Below the pieces are notes generated by a model, which worked only from the letters and a program-made list of their open reading frames with translations, had not been told where the DNA came from and made no database searches. The translations under genes and the position numbers were made by a program. From Gonapodya prolifera JEL478 (taxonomy: Eukaryota; Monoblepharomycota; Monoblepharidomycetes; Monoblepharidales; Gonapodyaceae), in contig KQ965927.1 of NCBI GenBank assembly GCA_001574975.1, positions 1 to 19,641 of the forward strand: a DNA stretch of 19,641 bases. The letters run 5' to 3'. Positions 7,832 through 15,977 of the stretch are shown here, piece after piece; position 1 is the stretch's first letter; each line of letters opens with the position of its first letter.

Positions 7832-10800
7832 TCAATTAATAGGTACCGCGTAGAGTGAGCATTCTGCGAACAAAGTCTGATTCATAAACTGATACACGTC
7901 CCCCGTGCCTGAGTAAGACCCTTCCAACGAAACACCCCAGACCCAATGGTACAGCGTGAGAGCGGAGCCCGTGTTGTTGTTTACGCCTATCGATCCAGTG
8001 ATCAAACCAGAACGAGCAAAACCTTCATACCCCCCGGAAATTAGATTGAGTAGGGTACCCGAAAGATACGTTGGAGAAATAAAAGAACTTGAGCTACGAC
8101 TAAATGCGGTTTGCAACCATAACCCTGCGCCGTCGATGAGAGTGAAATTATCCATTGTTATTACCCCAGTAAGGTTTATTATCCATTTGCCAGTTGGGAT
8201 GGTTATTCGAGCTCCCGTGTACCACTTCCCGCCACTCCCTAAAAACGAATATACATTTTTCACGATCCCTGTTGAGGGACATATCCCCATAATCGCAGGA
8301 TTATTGGAATTGAGTCCAGATAAAGCCGCGACGGATGATGTCACGCTAGATACCGAAGACGTGACACCAGCATAGGAGTTTGTTAGAGCATTTACATTTT
8401 GTGCATAAATCTGCACCGTTTGACTGAGTACCGTGTATGAATTTTGAACAATTGACAGGTTACTGTTGACGTACAAAATGGACTGTTGAAGGGTTATCAG
8501 AGAACCGTTCTGAACTGTCAGGTTTGATGTTAAACCAGCTATACTGTTAGATAGCGATGTATACGAATTATTAATTACAGTCAAGTTCGATTGAAAGCTG
8601 GCTACGCACTGCGACAAGACTGTAGAAGAGTTTTCAACAACAGCCAATCGACTAGTGTAATTTGAAATGCACTGAGCCAATGATATTGACGAGCCAGCCA
8701 AAGCAGAAAGATTTGTATTTACAGTATTGAGAGATTGATTCAACAACAGCGTTGAACCCTGTAACAAAGAAATTGCTTGATTTGCACCGTTGATAGATTG
8801 GTTTATAGTTGTTAGGGATCCCAGTGCCACAGAAATCTGCTGAGTATGTAATTGCAAACTCTGTCCGAGAGTTAGTTGTGAGCCACTAATTGTATTGAGT
8901 TGTTGTACAAAACCGGTCAAACTTTGATTAAACTGCGTTTGTGAATTTTGGACGACCAGCAGCTGAGATCCGATTGTATTTAAAGATTGTAGCAATGTGC
9001 TTTGGCTACCTGACAATACGCCCAAATTGGCACTTACACTCGTAATAGATTGTAGGAGGGTTGTTTGGGATCCTTGAGCAGCAGACAACTGCTGTCCGAA
9101 ATTAATTACGCTTTGATTCAACAAAAGTTGATTACCAGAAACAGCCAGGATTTGAGAACCAACATTTTGTACACACTGTGATAACGTCAGAGAAGAACCA
9201 CCAATGACGTTCAGTTGAGACTGAAAACCAGAAACAGATTGGGACAACGCAGTGGTAGAGCCCGATATTGTATTAAGTTGTTGAACGAAACCGGTCAAGC
9301 TTTGATTAAATTGAGTTTGGGAATTTTGGACGACCAACAGCTGAGATCCGATCGTATTAAGCGATTGCGCGAGCGTCGTTTGAGAACCAGTCAGTACACC
9401 CAAATTGGCATTTACGCTCGCAATAGATTGTAGGAGGGTTGTCTGGGATCCTTGAGCAGCAGACAGTTGCTGACCGAAGCCAGTTACGCTTTGGTTCAAC
9501 AAAAGTACATTTCCAGAAACGGCCAGGATCTGGGAACCAACATTTTGCACGCATTGCGATAACGTTAGAGAAGAACCTCCAATGACATTCAGTTGAGACT
9601 GAAACCCGGATACGGATTGGGATAGCGCAGTGGTAGACCCCGAAATAGTATTTAATTGCTGAGAAAACCCAACGAGACTTTGATTAAACTGTGTTTGAGA
9701 ATTTTGAATGACAAGAAGCTGCGAGCCGATCGTATTTAAGGATTGCTGCAAAACAGTTTGAGAACCAGTCAAAACACTCATGTTAGCGCTCACACTTGTG
9801 ATTGATTGTAACAACAGGTTTTGAGATCCTTGCACTGCTGACAGTTGTTGACCAAAGCCTGTCATCGACTGACCTAACAATAGTTGATTTCCAGAAACAG
9901 CCAGGATCTGGGAACCAATATTTTGCACGCACTGTGATAACGTCAGAGAAGAACCGCCAATGACACCGAGTTGAGATTGAAATCCTGAAACGCTTTGAGA
10001 TAAAGCGATAGTAGAACCCGAAATAGTGTTGAGCTGTTGAGAGAAACCCAGTAGACTTTGGCTTAATTGCGTCTGAGAATTTTGAATGACAAGAAGTTGA
10101 GTTCCAATTGTGTTGAGAGATTGCGTCAATGAAGTTTGAGAACCAGTCAAAACACTCATGTTAGCGCTCACACTTGTGATCGATTGTAACAACAGATTTT
10201 GAGATCCTTGCACTGCAGATAGTTGTTGACCAAAGCCTGTCATCGACTGACCTAACAATAGTTGATTTCCAGAAACGGCCAGGATCTGGGAACCAATATT
10301 TTGCACGCACTGTGATAACGTCAGAGAAGAACCGCCAATTACGCTGAGTTGAGATTGAAATCCTGATACGCATTGAGATAAAGCGATAGTAGAGCCCGAA
10401 ATAGTATTGAGTTGCTGAGAGAAACCTACTAGACTTTGGTTGAATTGAGTTTGTGAATTTTGAACGACTAGGAGTTGAGTTCCAATTGTGTTGAGAGATT
10501 GTGCGAGCGTCGTTTGTGAACCAGTTAGTACACTCATATTCGCACTAATACTTGTGATTGATTGTAGCAACAAGTTTTGAGAACCTTGCGCTGCCGAAAG
10601 TTGTTGGCCGAAACCAGTCATTGATTGGTTAAGCAATAATTGATTTCCCGAGAGTAGCACCAATTGCGAGCCTATATTTTGCAGGCATTGTGAAAGAGTG
10701 AACGAAGAGGAACCTGCTGAAAATATGATGTCCAGTTGCGTTTGAAATCCGGAAACACATTGAGATAGAGCGATCGTTGAGCCCGAGACAGTATTAAGTT

Positions 10801-11641
10801 GTTCATTGAACCCGATTAGACTTTGACTGAACTGAGTTTGAGAGTTTTCAATCACCAATAATTGAGATCCGATTGTGTTGAGAGACTGTGTGAGACTTAG
10901 TTGGCTACCAGTCAAAACGCTCAAGTTACTATTTACGCTTGTAATTGACTGAAGTAATAGATTTTGAGACCCCTGAACCGCAGATAGTTGCTGGCCGAAT
11001 CCCGACAATGATTGGTTGAACAAGATTTGATTTCCGGACACCAATAACAACTGCGATCCTATATTTTGCATGCATTGAGAAAGGGCCAGAGAAGAGCCAG
11101 CTACGACATTGATATTATTTTGAAAACCTGATACGCAGTTCGAGAGCAGCAAAGTCGAACCAGTCAAATAAATGATATTCTGACTGAAATAGTTCATACT
11201 CAAATCGAGTAGAAGTTGATTTCCCGACAACATTAACACTAGTGACGATATACCCAGCACATTTTGAGACAATAGAAACTGATCCGTCGACAAAGAGTTT
11301 ACAGACGTAGATGCAGACGCCACTGAACTTAACAAGTTGCTCACTATGTAGTTTGTAGCCACCACCGAGTCATTTAGCCCAACGACAGAAGAGATAAGGC
11401 TAGTCACGGAACCAGACAGCAAGAGATCTGAACCAGCTCCGGTAGATGTTACTGGAATACCATTGTTAGTAAGTGAGCCTTGGACATCTAAGTTATATAT
11501 GACCGATGACTGGCGGATTGTGACATTTCCCAAAATGTCCAGATCTGTACGAACACGAATAGGATCGTCGGATGTATACGGGTAGGTTATATTTTTCACT
11601 CGCAAGGTGTCTACTATGAAATATTGATGAGGACGGTTCAT
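7832..11641 (-). CDS. Giant repetitive fibre protein with N-terminal anchor and C-terminal knob
   Basis: The 1,269-aa product starts at the ATG at 11641; the frame's upstream TTG codon is not needed. Residues about 1-75 form a beta-rich head (TDLDILGNVTIRQSSVIYNL, DVQGSLTNNGIPV) like the virion-attached ends of tail-fibre proteins. About residues 120-1108 are some 47 repeats of 21 residues (pattern GSQxxLxQSxxxxxxQLxxxx). Twenty-one is three heptads, and core positions 6, 10, 13, 17 and 20 are hydrophobic while position 3 is mostly Gln, Thr or Ser. That suggests a continuous, probably trimeric coiled coil with a polar layer per repeat. The last 160 residues (KWYTGARITIPTGKW, GAGLWLQTAF, YHWVWGVSLEGSY) look like a beta-sandwich knob. 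The plan head-stalk-knob fits a receptor-binding fibre of a virus. No intron and no Pro-rich linker. It could instead be a cell-surface adhesin, but there is no signal peptide or anchor. Confidence 0.75.
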   Translation of the reverse strand: MNRPHQYFIVDTLRVKNITYPYTSDDPIRVRTDLDILGNVTIRQSSVIYNLDVQGSLTNNGIPVTSTGAGSDLLLSGSVTSLISSVVGLNDSVVATNYIVSNLLSSVASASTSVNSLSTDQFLLSQNVLGISSLVLMLSGNQLLLDLSMNYFSQNIIYLTGSTLLLSNCVSGFQNNINVVAGSSLALSQCMQNIGSQLLLVSGNQILFNQSLSGFGQQLSAVQGSQNLLLQSITSVNSNLSVLTGSQLSLTQSLNTIGSQLLVIENSQTQFSQSLIGFNEQLNTVSGSTIALSQCVSGFQTQLDIIFSAGSSSFTLSQCLQNIGSQLVLLSGNQLLLNQSMTGFGQQLSAAQGSQNLLLQSITSISANMSVLTGSQTTLAQSLNTIGTQLLVVQNSQTQFNQSLVGFSQQLNTISGSTIALSQCVSGFQSQLSVIGGSSLTLSQCVQNIGSQILAVSGNQLLLGQSMTGFGQQLSAVQGSQNLLLQSITSVSANMSVLTGSQTSLTQSLNTIGTQLLVIQNSQTQLSQSLLGFSQQLNTISGSTIALSQSVSGFQSQLGVIGGSSLTLSQCVQNIGSQILAVSGNQLLLGQSMTGFGQQLSAVQGSQNLLLQSITSVSANMSVLTGSQTVLQQSLNTIGSQLLVIQNSQTQFNQSLVGFSQQLNTISGSTTALSQSVSGFQSQLNVIGGSSLTLSQCVQNVGSQILAVSGNVLLLNQSVTGFGQQLSAAQGSQTTLLQSIASVNANLGVLTGSQTTLAQSLNTIGSQLLVVQNSQTQFNQSLTGFVQQLNTISGSTTALSQSVSGFQSQLNVIGGSSLTLSQCVQNVGSQILAVSGNQLLLNQSVINFGQQLSAAQGSQTTLLQSITSVSANLGVLSGSQSTLLQSLNTIGSQLLVVQNSQTQFNQSLTGFVQQLNTISGSQLTLGQSLQLHTQQISVALGSLTTINQSINGANQAISLLQGSTLLLNQSLNTVNTNLSALAGSSISLAQCISNYTSRLAVVENSSTVLSQCVASFQSNLTVINNSYTSLSNSIAGLTSNLTVQNGSLITLQQSILYVNSNLSIVQNSYTVLSQTVQIYAQNVNALTNSYAGVTSSVSSVTSSVAALSGLNSNNPAIMGICPSTGIVKNVYSFLGSGGKWYTGARITIPTGKWIINLTGVITMDNFTLIDGAGLWLQTAFSRSSSSFISPTYLSGTLLNLISGGYEGFARSGLITGSIGVNNNTGSALTLYHWVWGVSLEGSYSGTGDVYQFMNQTLFAECSLYAVPIN
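8318..11284 (-). repeat. About 47 x 63-bp coding repeats in a six-type, 378-bp higher-order array
   Basis: The 21-residue units fall into six types that begin roughly GNQLLL, GSQNLL, GSQTTL, NSQTQF, GSTIAL and GSSLTL. They recur in that order as five complete sets plus four units of a sixth, with irregular units at both ends. One unit has two extra residues and its neighbour one. The period of 378 bp is visible directly in the DNA; 9762-9965 and 10140-10343 differ at about 6 positions. Confidence 0.85.
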
Positions 11642-11726
11642 AATCAATTTGGCTTAAAAATGCTTTGTAAAATTTATGCGTTTTACCAACGAGCTCTTTT
11701 TTGTTGAATATACACGCATACGTGAC

Positions 11727-11745
11727 TCGAAAACAATCTTTTCGA
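11727..11745. terminator. Perfect 7-bp stem-loop between lytic-enzyme gene and fibre gene
   Basis: TCGAAAA at 11727-11733 pairs with TTTTCGA at 11739-11745 around CAATC. It lies 59 nt past the stop of the lytic-enzyme gene and 86 nt before the fibre ATG on the minus strand. That position suits a transcript 3'-end hairpin; it ends in an A/T-rich stem as does the one at 6945-6972. The rest of 11648-11803 shows no coding signal. Confidence 0.35.
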
Positions 11746-11803
11746 TGGTCGTGATAGCAGTTGAATGAAATGAATTACTATTGAATAGAACATCAAACAT
11801 AAA

Positions 11804-12448
11804 CTAACAAGTCCACGGTGGGTTTCCGGACAGCCATCCCTGTATATCTGTGACATAAGATGCTGTTCCCGATCCAACTGCATAGGGTGACCCCGAGTTC
11901 CACCATCTCGTACAAAGATTCCAGTCGTGATATTGGTTATAAGCACTTTGCATTTGTTGAAACGCAAAGGTCAGATTCTTCGTTGGATCGAGGGCAGCAG
12001 TTCCGTTATTATACTTCTCTTGTAAAAGCCCATATGATGGAGGAGAGTCGTTGTAATTAATAGTATCCGGGTTGCCACATGATTCCTGGAGCACCATTGC
12101 AGCAATCAGGTTTCCAGGCACAGGGGTATATGTCTTGCATAAGCTTGAAATAAGTGTTTTCCATCGAGCAATCGCAGGATATTTTGTGGACATCTGGTCC
12201 AACGTAAAATATCCTCCGGATACGTTCCAGTCGTTTGTACTGGATGAAGCTGGAGATGACGATGATGAAGGTGATGAATGAGACGATGACGAGGAGGAAG
12301 AAGAAGATTGTGGCGATGATGACGAAGACAATGACTGTTTTTTCTTAGTGTACCAAATTACGACTAAAACCACAATTACTATCACACAAAGCAGGGATAG
12401 CGATATAGAAGATATCGCTGGGATTCCTATAGTTGTTGCACTGGCCAT
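11804..12448 (-). CDS. Membrane-anchored lysozyme-like / lytic transglycosylase (SLT-type) protein
   Basis: This 214-aa intronless protein has a transmembrane helix at about 12-32 (SLSLLCVIVIVVLVVIW) followed by a basic stop (YTKKK). A spacer of almost pure Ser follows at about 39-71, then a compact lysozyme-superfamily domain. The domain carries the SLT pattern: VLQESCGNP (the Glu, about residue 122, is the expected catalytic acid) and then SYGLLQ. Four Cys (in KTY-adjacent LCK, ESCG, NLCTR and the final WTC) may form disulfides, fitting an extracellular or luminal domain. Such enzymes cleave the MurNAc-GlcNAc bond of peptidoglycan; whether the real substrate here is peptidoglycan or chitin-like polymer is unknown. 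The design matches the GH114 protein at 540-1568, suggesting a shared role in cell-wall opening. It lies upstream of the fibre gene on the same strand and may belong with it. Confidence 0.75.
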   Translation of the reverse strand: MASATTIGIPAISSISLSLLCVIVIVVLVVIWYTKKKQSLSSSSSPQSSSSSSSSSHSSPSSSSSPASSSTNDWNVSGGYFTLDQMSTKYPAIARWKTLISSLCKTYTPVPGNLIAAMVLQESCGNPDTINYNDSPPSYGLLQEKYNNGTAALDPTKNLTFAFQQMQSAYNQYHDWNLCTRWWNSGSPYAVGSGTASYVTDIQGWLSGNPPWTC

Positions 12449-12478
12449 CCAAGGGTGACTTTTGAGCTATGATTGCAA

Positions 12479-12486
12479 AATATATT
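12479..12486 (-). promoter_or_regulatory. AATATATT box upstream of the lytic-enzyme gene
   Basis: The octamer ends 30 nt before the ATG at 12448 and lies only 47 nt past the stop codon of the JmjC gene (12534-12536). It is identical to the box 25 nt before the GH114 start at 540. Confidence 0.4.
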
Positions 12487-12533
12487 ATGTTTTCCTCAAT
12501 GCAATGTTTTACGTTGTAATGTCGTCAACAACT

Positions 12534-14481
12534 TTATTTGGTAACAACACGTATTATATCCCGCGCGTAAGAGGTTGTTCCATCTCGCCAACTGATGAGG
12601 TAGAGTTTGTCCCCAAGAAACTCACAGCGAAAACCACCTTTTTTCCCCCTGCATTGCGAACATTTCCACGCTGATGGTAAATCATATAAAGTAGCGAGGC
12701 AGTTTCGATCCTGTGTAACTTCCTCTACCGAATCTCCGTTGTGGATCTCACAAGGCTTAGGTTGCACACATACTTTCCGCCTTTTCGCTTTCGACCGGGT
12801 GTCCAGAACAGAATCCTTGTTTGCTATAGAAACCGACGGTCGCGTTTTTGAGTGCCACATCCACGCCTTCGTTGTGGATGAAAGTACATTCGACTGAGCC
12901 CAAAGACCACTAACGCACAAAAACAAAAGCGTGTCATCAAATTGTACAAAGGACGAGCGTTTAAACTTACGCGATAGCTTGATTTGTCCAAAGTTCATAT
13001 GCGAGACACGCTTGGCGGAGAAGAAAGTAGAGATCTTCCATTTCATATTGCTGCACTGGTACCAATGTGTGCGATTGATTGACACATGATCGCCCATCTG
13101 CCCTGCAAGAGTTGCACAACTCGAATGATGGGTTCGCGCAGGATTCACATATCCACGCTCGGTTGAATATATCACAGTTGCAGACGTTGCAGCTGATTGG
13201 CTCATTCAGAAGTTCGCGCGCATTGACTTCTTTTCGATAACCAGTAGCGTCCACGGTAACAGCTTCATCTTGGATAATGTAGTCGAGAAGCCGTATGAGT
13301 ACAGCAAGATCCTCGGGATATGTTGGTGCGAAATCTGACGCTTGAGCGAAAAAGCTGATATCCGACAATGACTTTAGGCGATATTTAGTCGCGGCGGCGG
13401 TCGCCATCAGCGCAGTATACTTTGAGCGATACGTTTCAGTTTTCCCAGCGGCGGCGTAGTGTGGCTGTATTGTTCGGATAAACGTATCAAGGGTGGCTGG
13501 AGTTCCAACATTCCACGCAACCTAGCGCAGGAGGGGTCAAAGCGTCATAAAAAATGTCATATTTTCTTTTGCGATAACACACCTTGAGACTTGTATCTCC
13601 CAAATTGACAACTTGATGAGCTGCGTTTCCTGGCAAAATCACCATGTCGCCAACACGTTGCAAGAAAATGTAGGCCGAATTTTCCACTGCTTTGGCATAC
13701 GGCAGAACACCAGAGTCTGTGAATAGGTTTTGCTGGCAAGATACTGGGTATATCCCGTGTCCTGGCGGAATTCAAGTTCACAGGGAGCAGATATGCTGGG
13801 CAAAACTCAAAGACTCACGTTGCCAAACTTCTGCTGCTTTTTCGAGATCGGAGACAACAATCCATAACGCACGTGACTGATGGGTCCCATCGGTCATCAT
13901 ATTGATTGCGATGCTGCGAGATGGAGGGGTTTCGGCACAGCAAGTACTCACGAAAACAACATCTAAACGCACGTTCCACATGCGTCCACATGCCCTGCAG
14001 TTCCAGAACCATGTCCGCCGATATACATCATAAGCTTTTCGACTTGAAGTCCTTGAGGAATACAGGAGAAAATGTCGTTCGCGCCATGATAACGAATCGC
14101 GGAAGGTATTTTCGACATAAGCTGGTCTCTCAGAGAGTCCGGGCATGAAATGTCTCTGGCGTACTCGTGTTCGTCGTGGGAGTTCAAGTAATCCGAAAGT
14201 CGAACATTCCGTTTCACGAGACCAGTTCTCCTGTTGAACACTTCCGCGCCAAGGTGGGGGTCAGCATGTAAGACTGCTTGCATAGAGAGAAAATCGTCGT
14301 CGAATCCAAGCTTGGTGACTGCGTTTCGGAAAAGGATGGGGCTTCGCGAATGCCACGCGTCCTGGACAAAACGATCGTTCCACTCCAGCATCGTTGTCGG
14401 TCGGGTACTGACGAGATGGTAGTTGGCTACAAGATGATCGATGCGGGTGGCAGAGAGGCCCATCGTTTCCAATAAGGACAT
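12534..14481 (-). CDS. JmjC-domain protein with Cys-rich region, 569 aa, five exons
   Basis: Minus-strand exons are 14481-13973, 13913-13819, 13761-13583, 13521-12971 and 12909-12534. Introns are 59, 57, 61 and 61 nt (donors GTGCGT, GTGAGT, GTGTGT, GTAAGT) and all phases agree. The JmjC core is complete: GGHGSGTAGHVDACGT at about 155-170 holds the HxD iron ligands (His164, Asp166), and GDMVILPGNAAHQVVNLG holds the distal His (about 250). VAWN follows just after, as in Fe(II)/2-oxoglutarate demethylases and hydroxylases. Residues about 372-407 form a Cys-rich treble-clef-like cluster (CNVCNCDIF, WICESCANP, ELCNSCR), and a second CxxC lies near the C-terminus (WKCSQCRGKKGGFRC). It probably acts in the nucleus on histones or other proteins; the substrate is unknown. 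Fungal in style. Its stop is only 85 nt from the start codon of the intronless lytic-enzyme gene. Confidence 0.8.
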
Positions 14482-14682
14482 TTTTTCGAATCGATTCTGT
14501 GACCGTAGCTATCAATTGTATTTTATTAGTTGTCCAAATGTCTGAACAAGTTCGGTCTGAACAGAAGATTTCGATCAAATTTTACTTGGTTAGTGATTGT
14601 TTGGGTTATATCCGATTCGCGTTTCCTCTTCTCTGGATACCAACTCCAAAGATCAAAAGACCGCTCTCCCAACCCCATGCTG

Positions 14683-15730
14683 TCAGTAGCGACGCCCCCA
14701 GGGACAGTCTTTGCGCCAGTGGTTGTCCCCGCAATTAAAGCACGGCCTTGGCGGTGGGCTACTGGTGTGAAAGATGTTGCCTCTAGCGGATACGTACTTG
14801 TCGCCATTAGGACTGAACCCGGGACCCACGGCCACGGGAGAACCGTCGATTGCTGACCTGCGGAATGTCGAATGGGAGATGCTCATTTGACCGAAGGCGT
14901 TGAGCATGTTGTCGAAGTTGACTTGCATCGAGGAGCTCTGGTGAATCGGCGTCTTCGGGAAGCCCTGGGCCAGAAACGATTTACAGCTTTCAGCAAAGAG
15001 TTTGATATTCATGGGAAACTGTCCCCCACTCACCTTGCCAGTCGCCGCTGGCAATGATTCCACTCCTTTACCGGAAGTTGGTGGTGACTTGCGGGTAGTC
15101 TTCGGGGGCGAAGGACCTGCCGACACGTCCCCTTTCTTGGACACCTCGCGAGTGTCCTCCGTCCCGCCGACAGCCTTCGGTGAGGATGCTGTCGACGCCA
15201 CAAGAAGAGTGGTCCCATCCTTAGTCTCGCTGATGGCGGCTTTGCCCTGTTTCGAATTTGCATGTGCGAGGTGGGTTGAATAATAAACGGGTGTGGTTCG
15301 ATGTACAGGGCCGCAGGGAAATCGGAGAGCAAGCGGTTAGGACTTTGTGAGACGGAGCGTCGACAATATGGGCAATGCCCACGATGGTGGAAACGAGACT
15401 CACTTTGTCAGCAGACGATGTACTTGGACTCGACCTTGTGTTTATGTCGATAACGACCACAACTTCCGAGGCGTTCGCTGTGTTGTAGACCAAATAGAGC
15501 GACGTATAGAGGAAGTGGAATTTTGCTGATTAAGAAAACACATTGATCAAGCTACTCCGTCACGTACACTGAACCGGCGACTCGTTCCTTAGAGTGCCCG
15601 AGACCGAGGTCGGCACGTACTCGTGCTCCGATTCTGAGCCCGGCATGGAATTGGTCTGAGAGCTCGCGTCGGAATCCAGTTGCTGGCCACGCTCCGACGG
15701 CGGAAGAGATGCGCGCTTGTTTGGGGACAT
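14683..15730 (-). CDS. CCHC zinc-knuckle protein, about 259 aa, spliced
   Basis: Best minus-strand model: exons 15730-15568, 15525-15404, 15246-15034 and 14964-14683. Introns are 42, 157 and 69 nt with donors GTACGT, GTGAGT and GTGAGT. Phases close and the sum is 780 nt. The N-terminus is hydrophilic and Ser/Glu-rich (MSPNKRASLPPSERGQQ). Exon 2 has a hydrophobic patch (SLYLVYN, EVVVVIDI). Exon 3 is disordered Lys/Ser/Pro. The C-terminus ends in a CCHC knuckle, PCFNCGDNHWRKDCPWG, of the CX2CX4HX4C type that binds RNA or single-stranded DNA in gag and splicing proteins. It may be a domesticated retroelement gag remnant, common in fungal genomes; I see no protease, RT or LTR beside it. The 42-nt and 157-nt introns are unusual here, the 69-nt intron could be retained in frame, and the middle is the least sure part. 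Confidence 0.55.
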
Positions 15731-15791
15731 GGTTTTCAGCTCTGATTGCAGCGACGACTAATGATTTGTTCGGATGTTCGTTCGATGCTTT

Positions 15792-15799
15792 TATTTATA
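15792..15799 (-). promoter_or_regulatory. TATAAATA box for the zinc-knuckle gene
   Basis: On the minus strand TATAAATA stands 61 nt upstream of the ATG at 15730, a usual core-promoter distance. It is immediately followed (further upstream for this gene) by the 8-bp repeat array. Confidence 0.5.
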
Positions 15800-15810
15800 C
15801 TACTCTTGTC

Positions 15811-15858
15811 GTCTAGCGGTCTAGCGTTCTAGCGTTCTAGCAGTCTAGCAGTCTAGCA
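15811..15858. repeat. Six tandem 8-bp repeats (GTCTAGCG-like) in a divergent promoter
   Basis: Units are GTCTAGCG twice, TTCTAGCG, TTCTAGCA, then GTCTAGCA twice. All share TCTAGC and only the first and last bases vary. The array lies between two divergent genes, 81 nt from one ATG and 119 nt (or 35 nt for the earlier start) from the other. It may be a cluster of factor-binding sites or a simple microsatellite. Confidence 0.8.
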
Positions 15859-15977
15859 GCCAGTCGTGGTCCTTTGCTAGCCGATAAAAAGGTATGCTTC
15901 GGTCGTGCTTGCTAGCCAAATGCCTCAAACTCAAACAGTGGGTGTTTCCCATTTGGACGAGGACGATCGGTACTCAA

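Noticed and set aside
8318-11284. Regular 63-bp and 378-bp repeats as a possible CRISPR or satellite array
   Set aside because: There are no unique spacers, and the repeats keep one reading frame with protein-level constraint over nearly 3 kb.
14683-15730. Complete LTR retrotransposon around the CCHC knuckle
   Set aside because: No reverse transcriptase, protease, integrase or terminal repeats were seen; only a gag-like knuckle in a spliced gene.
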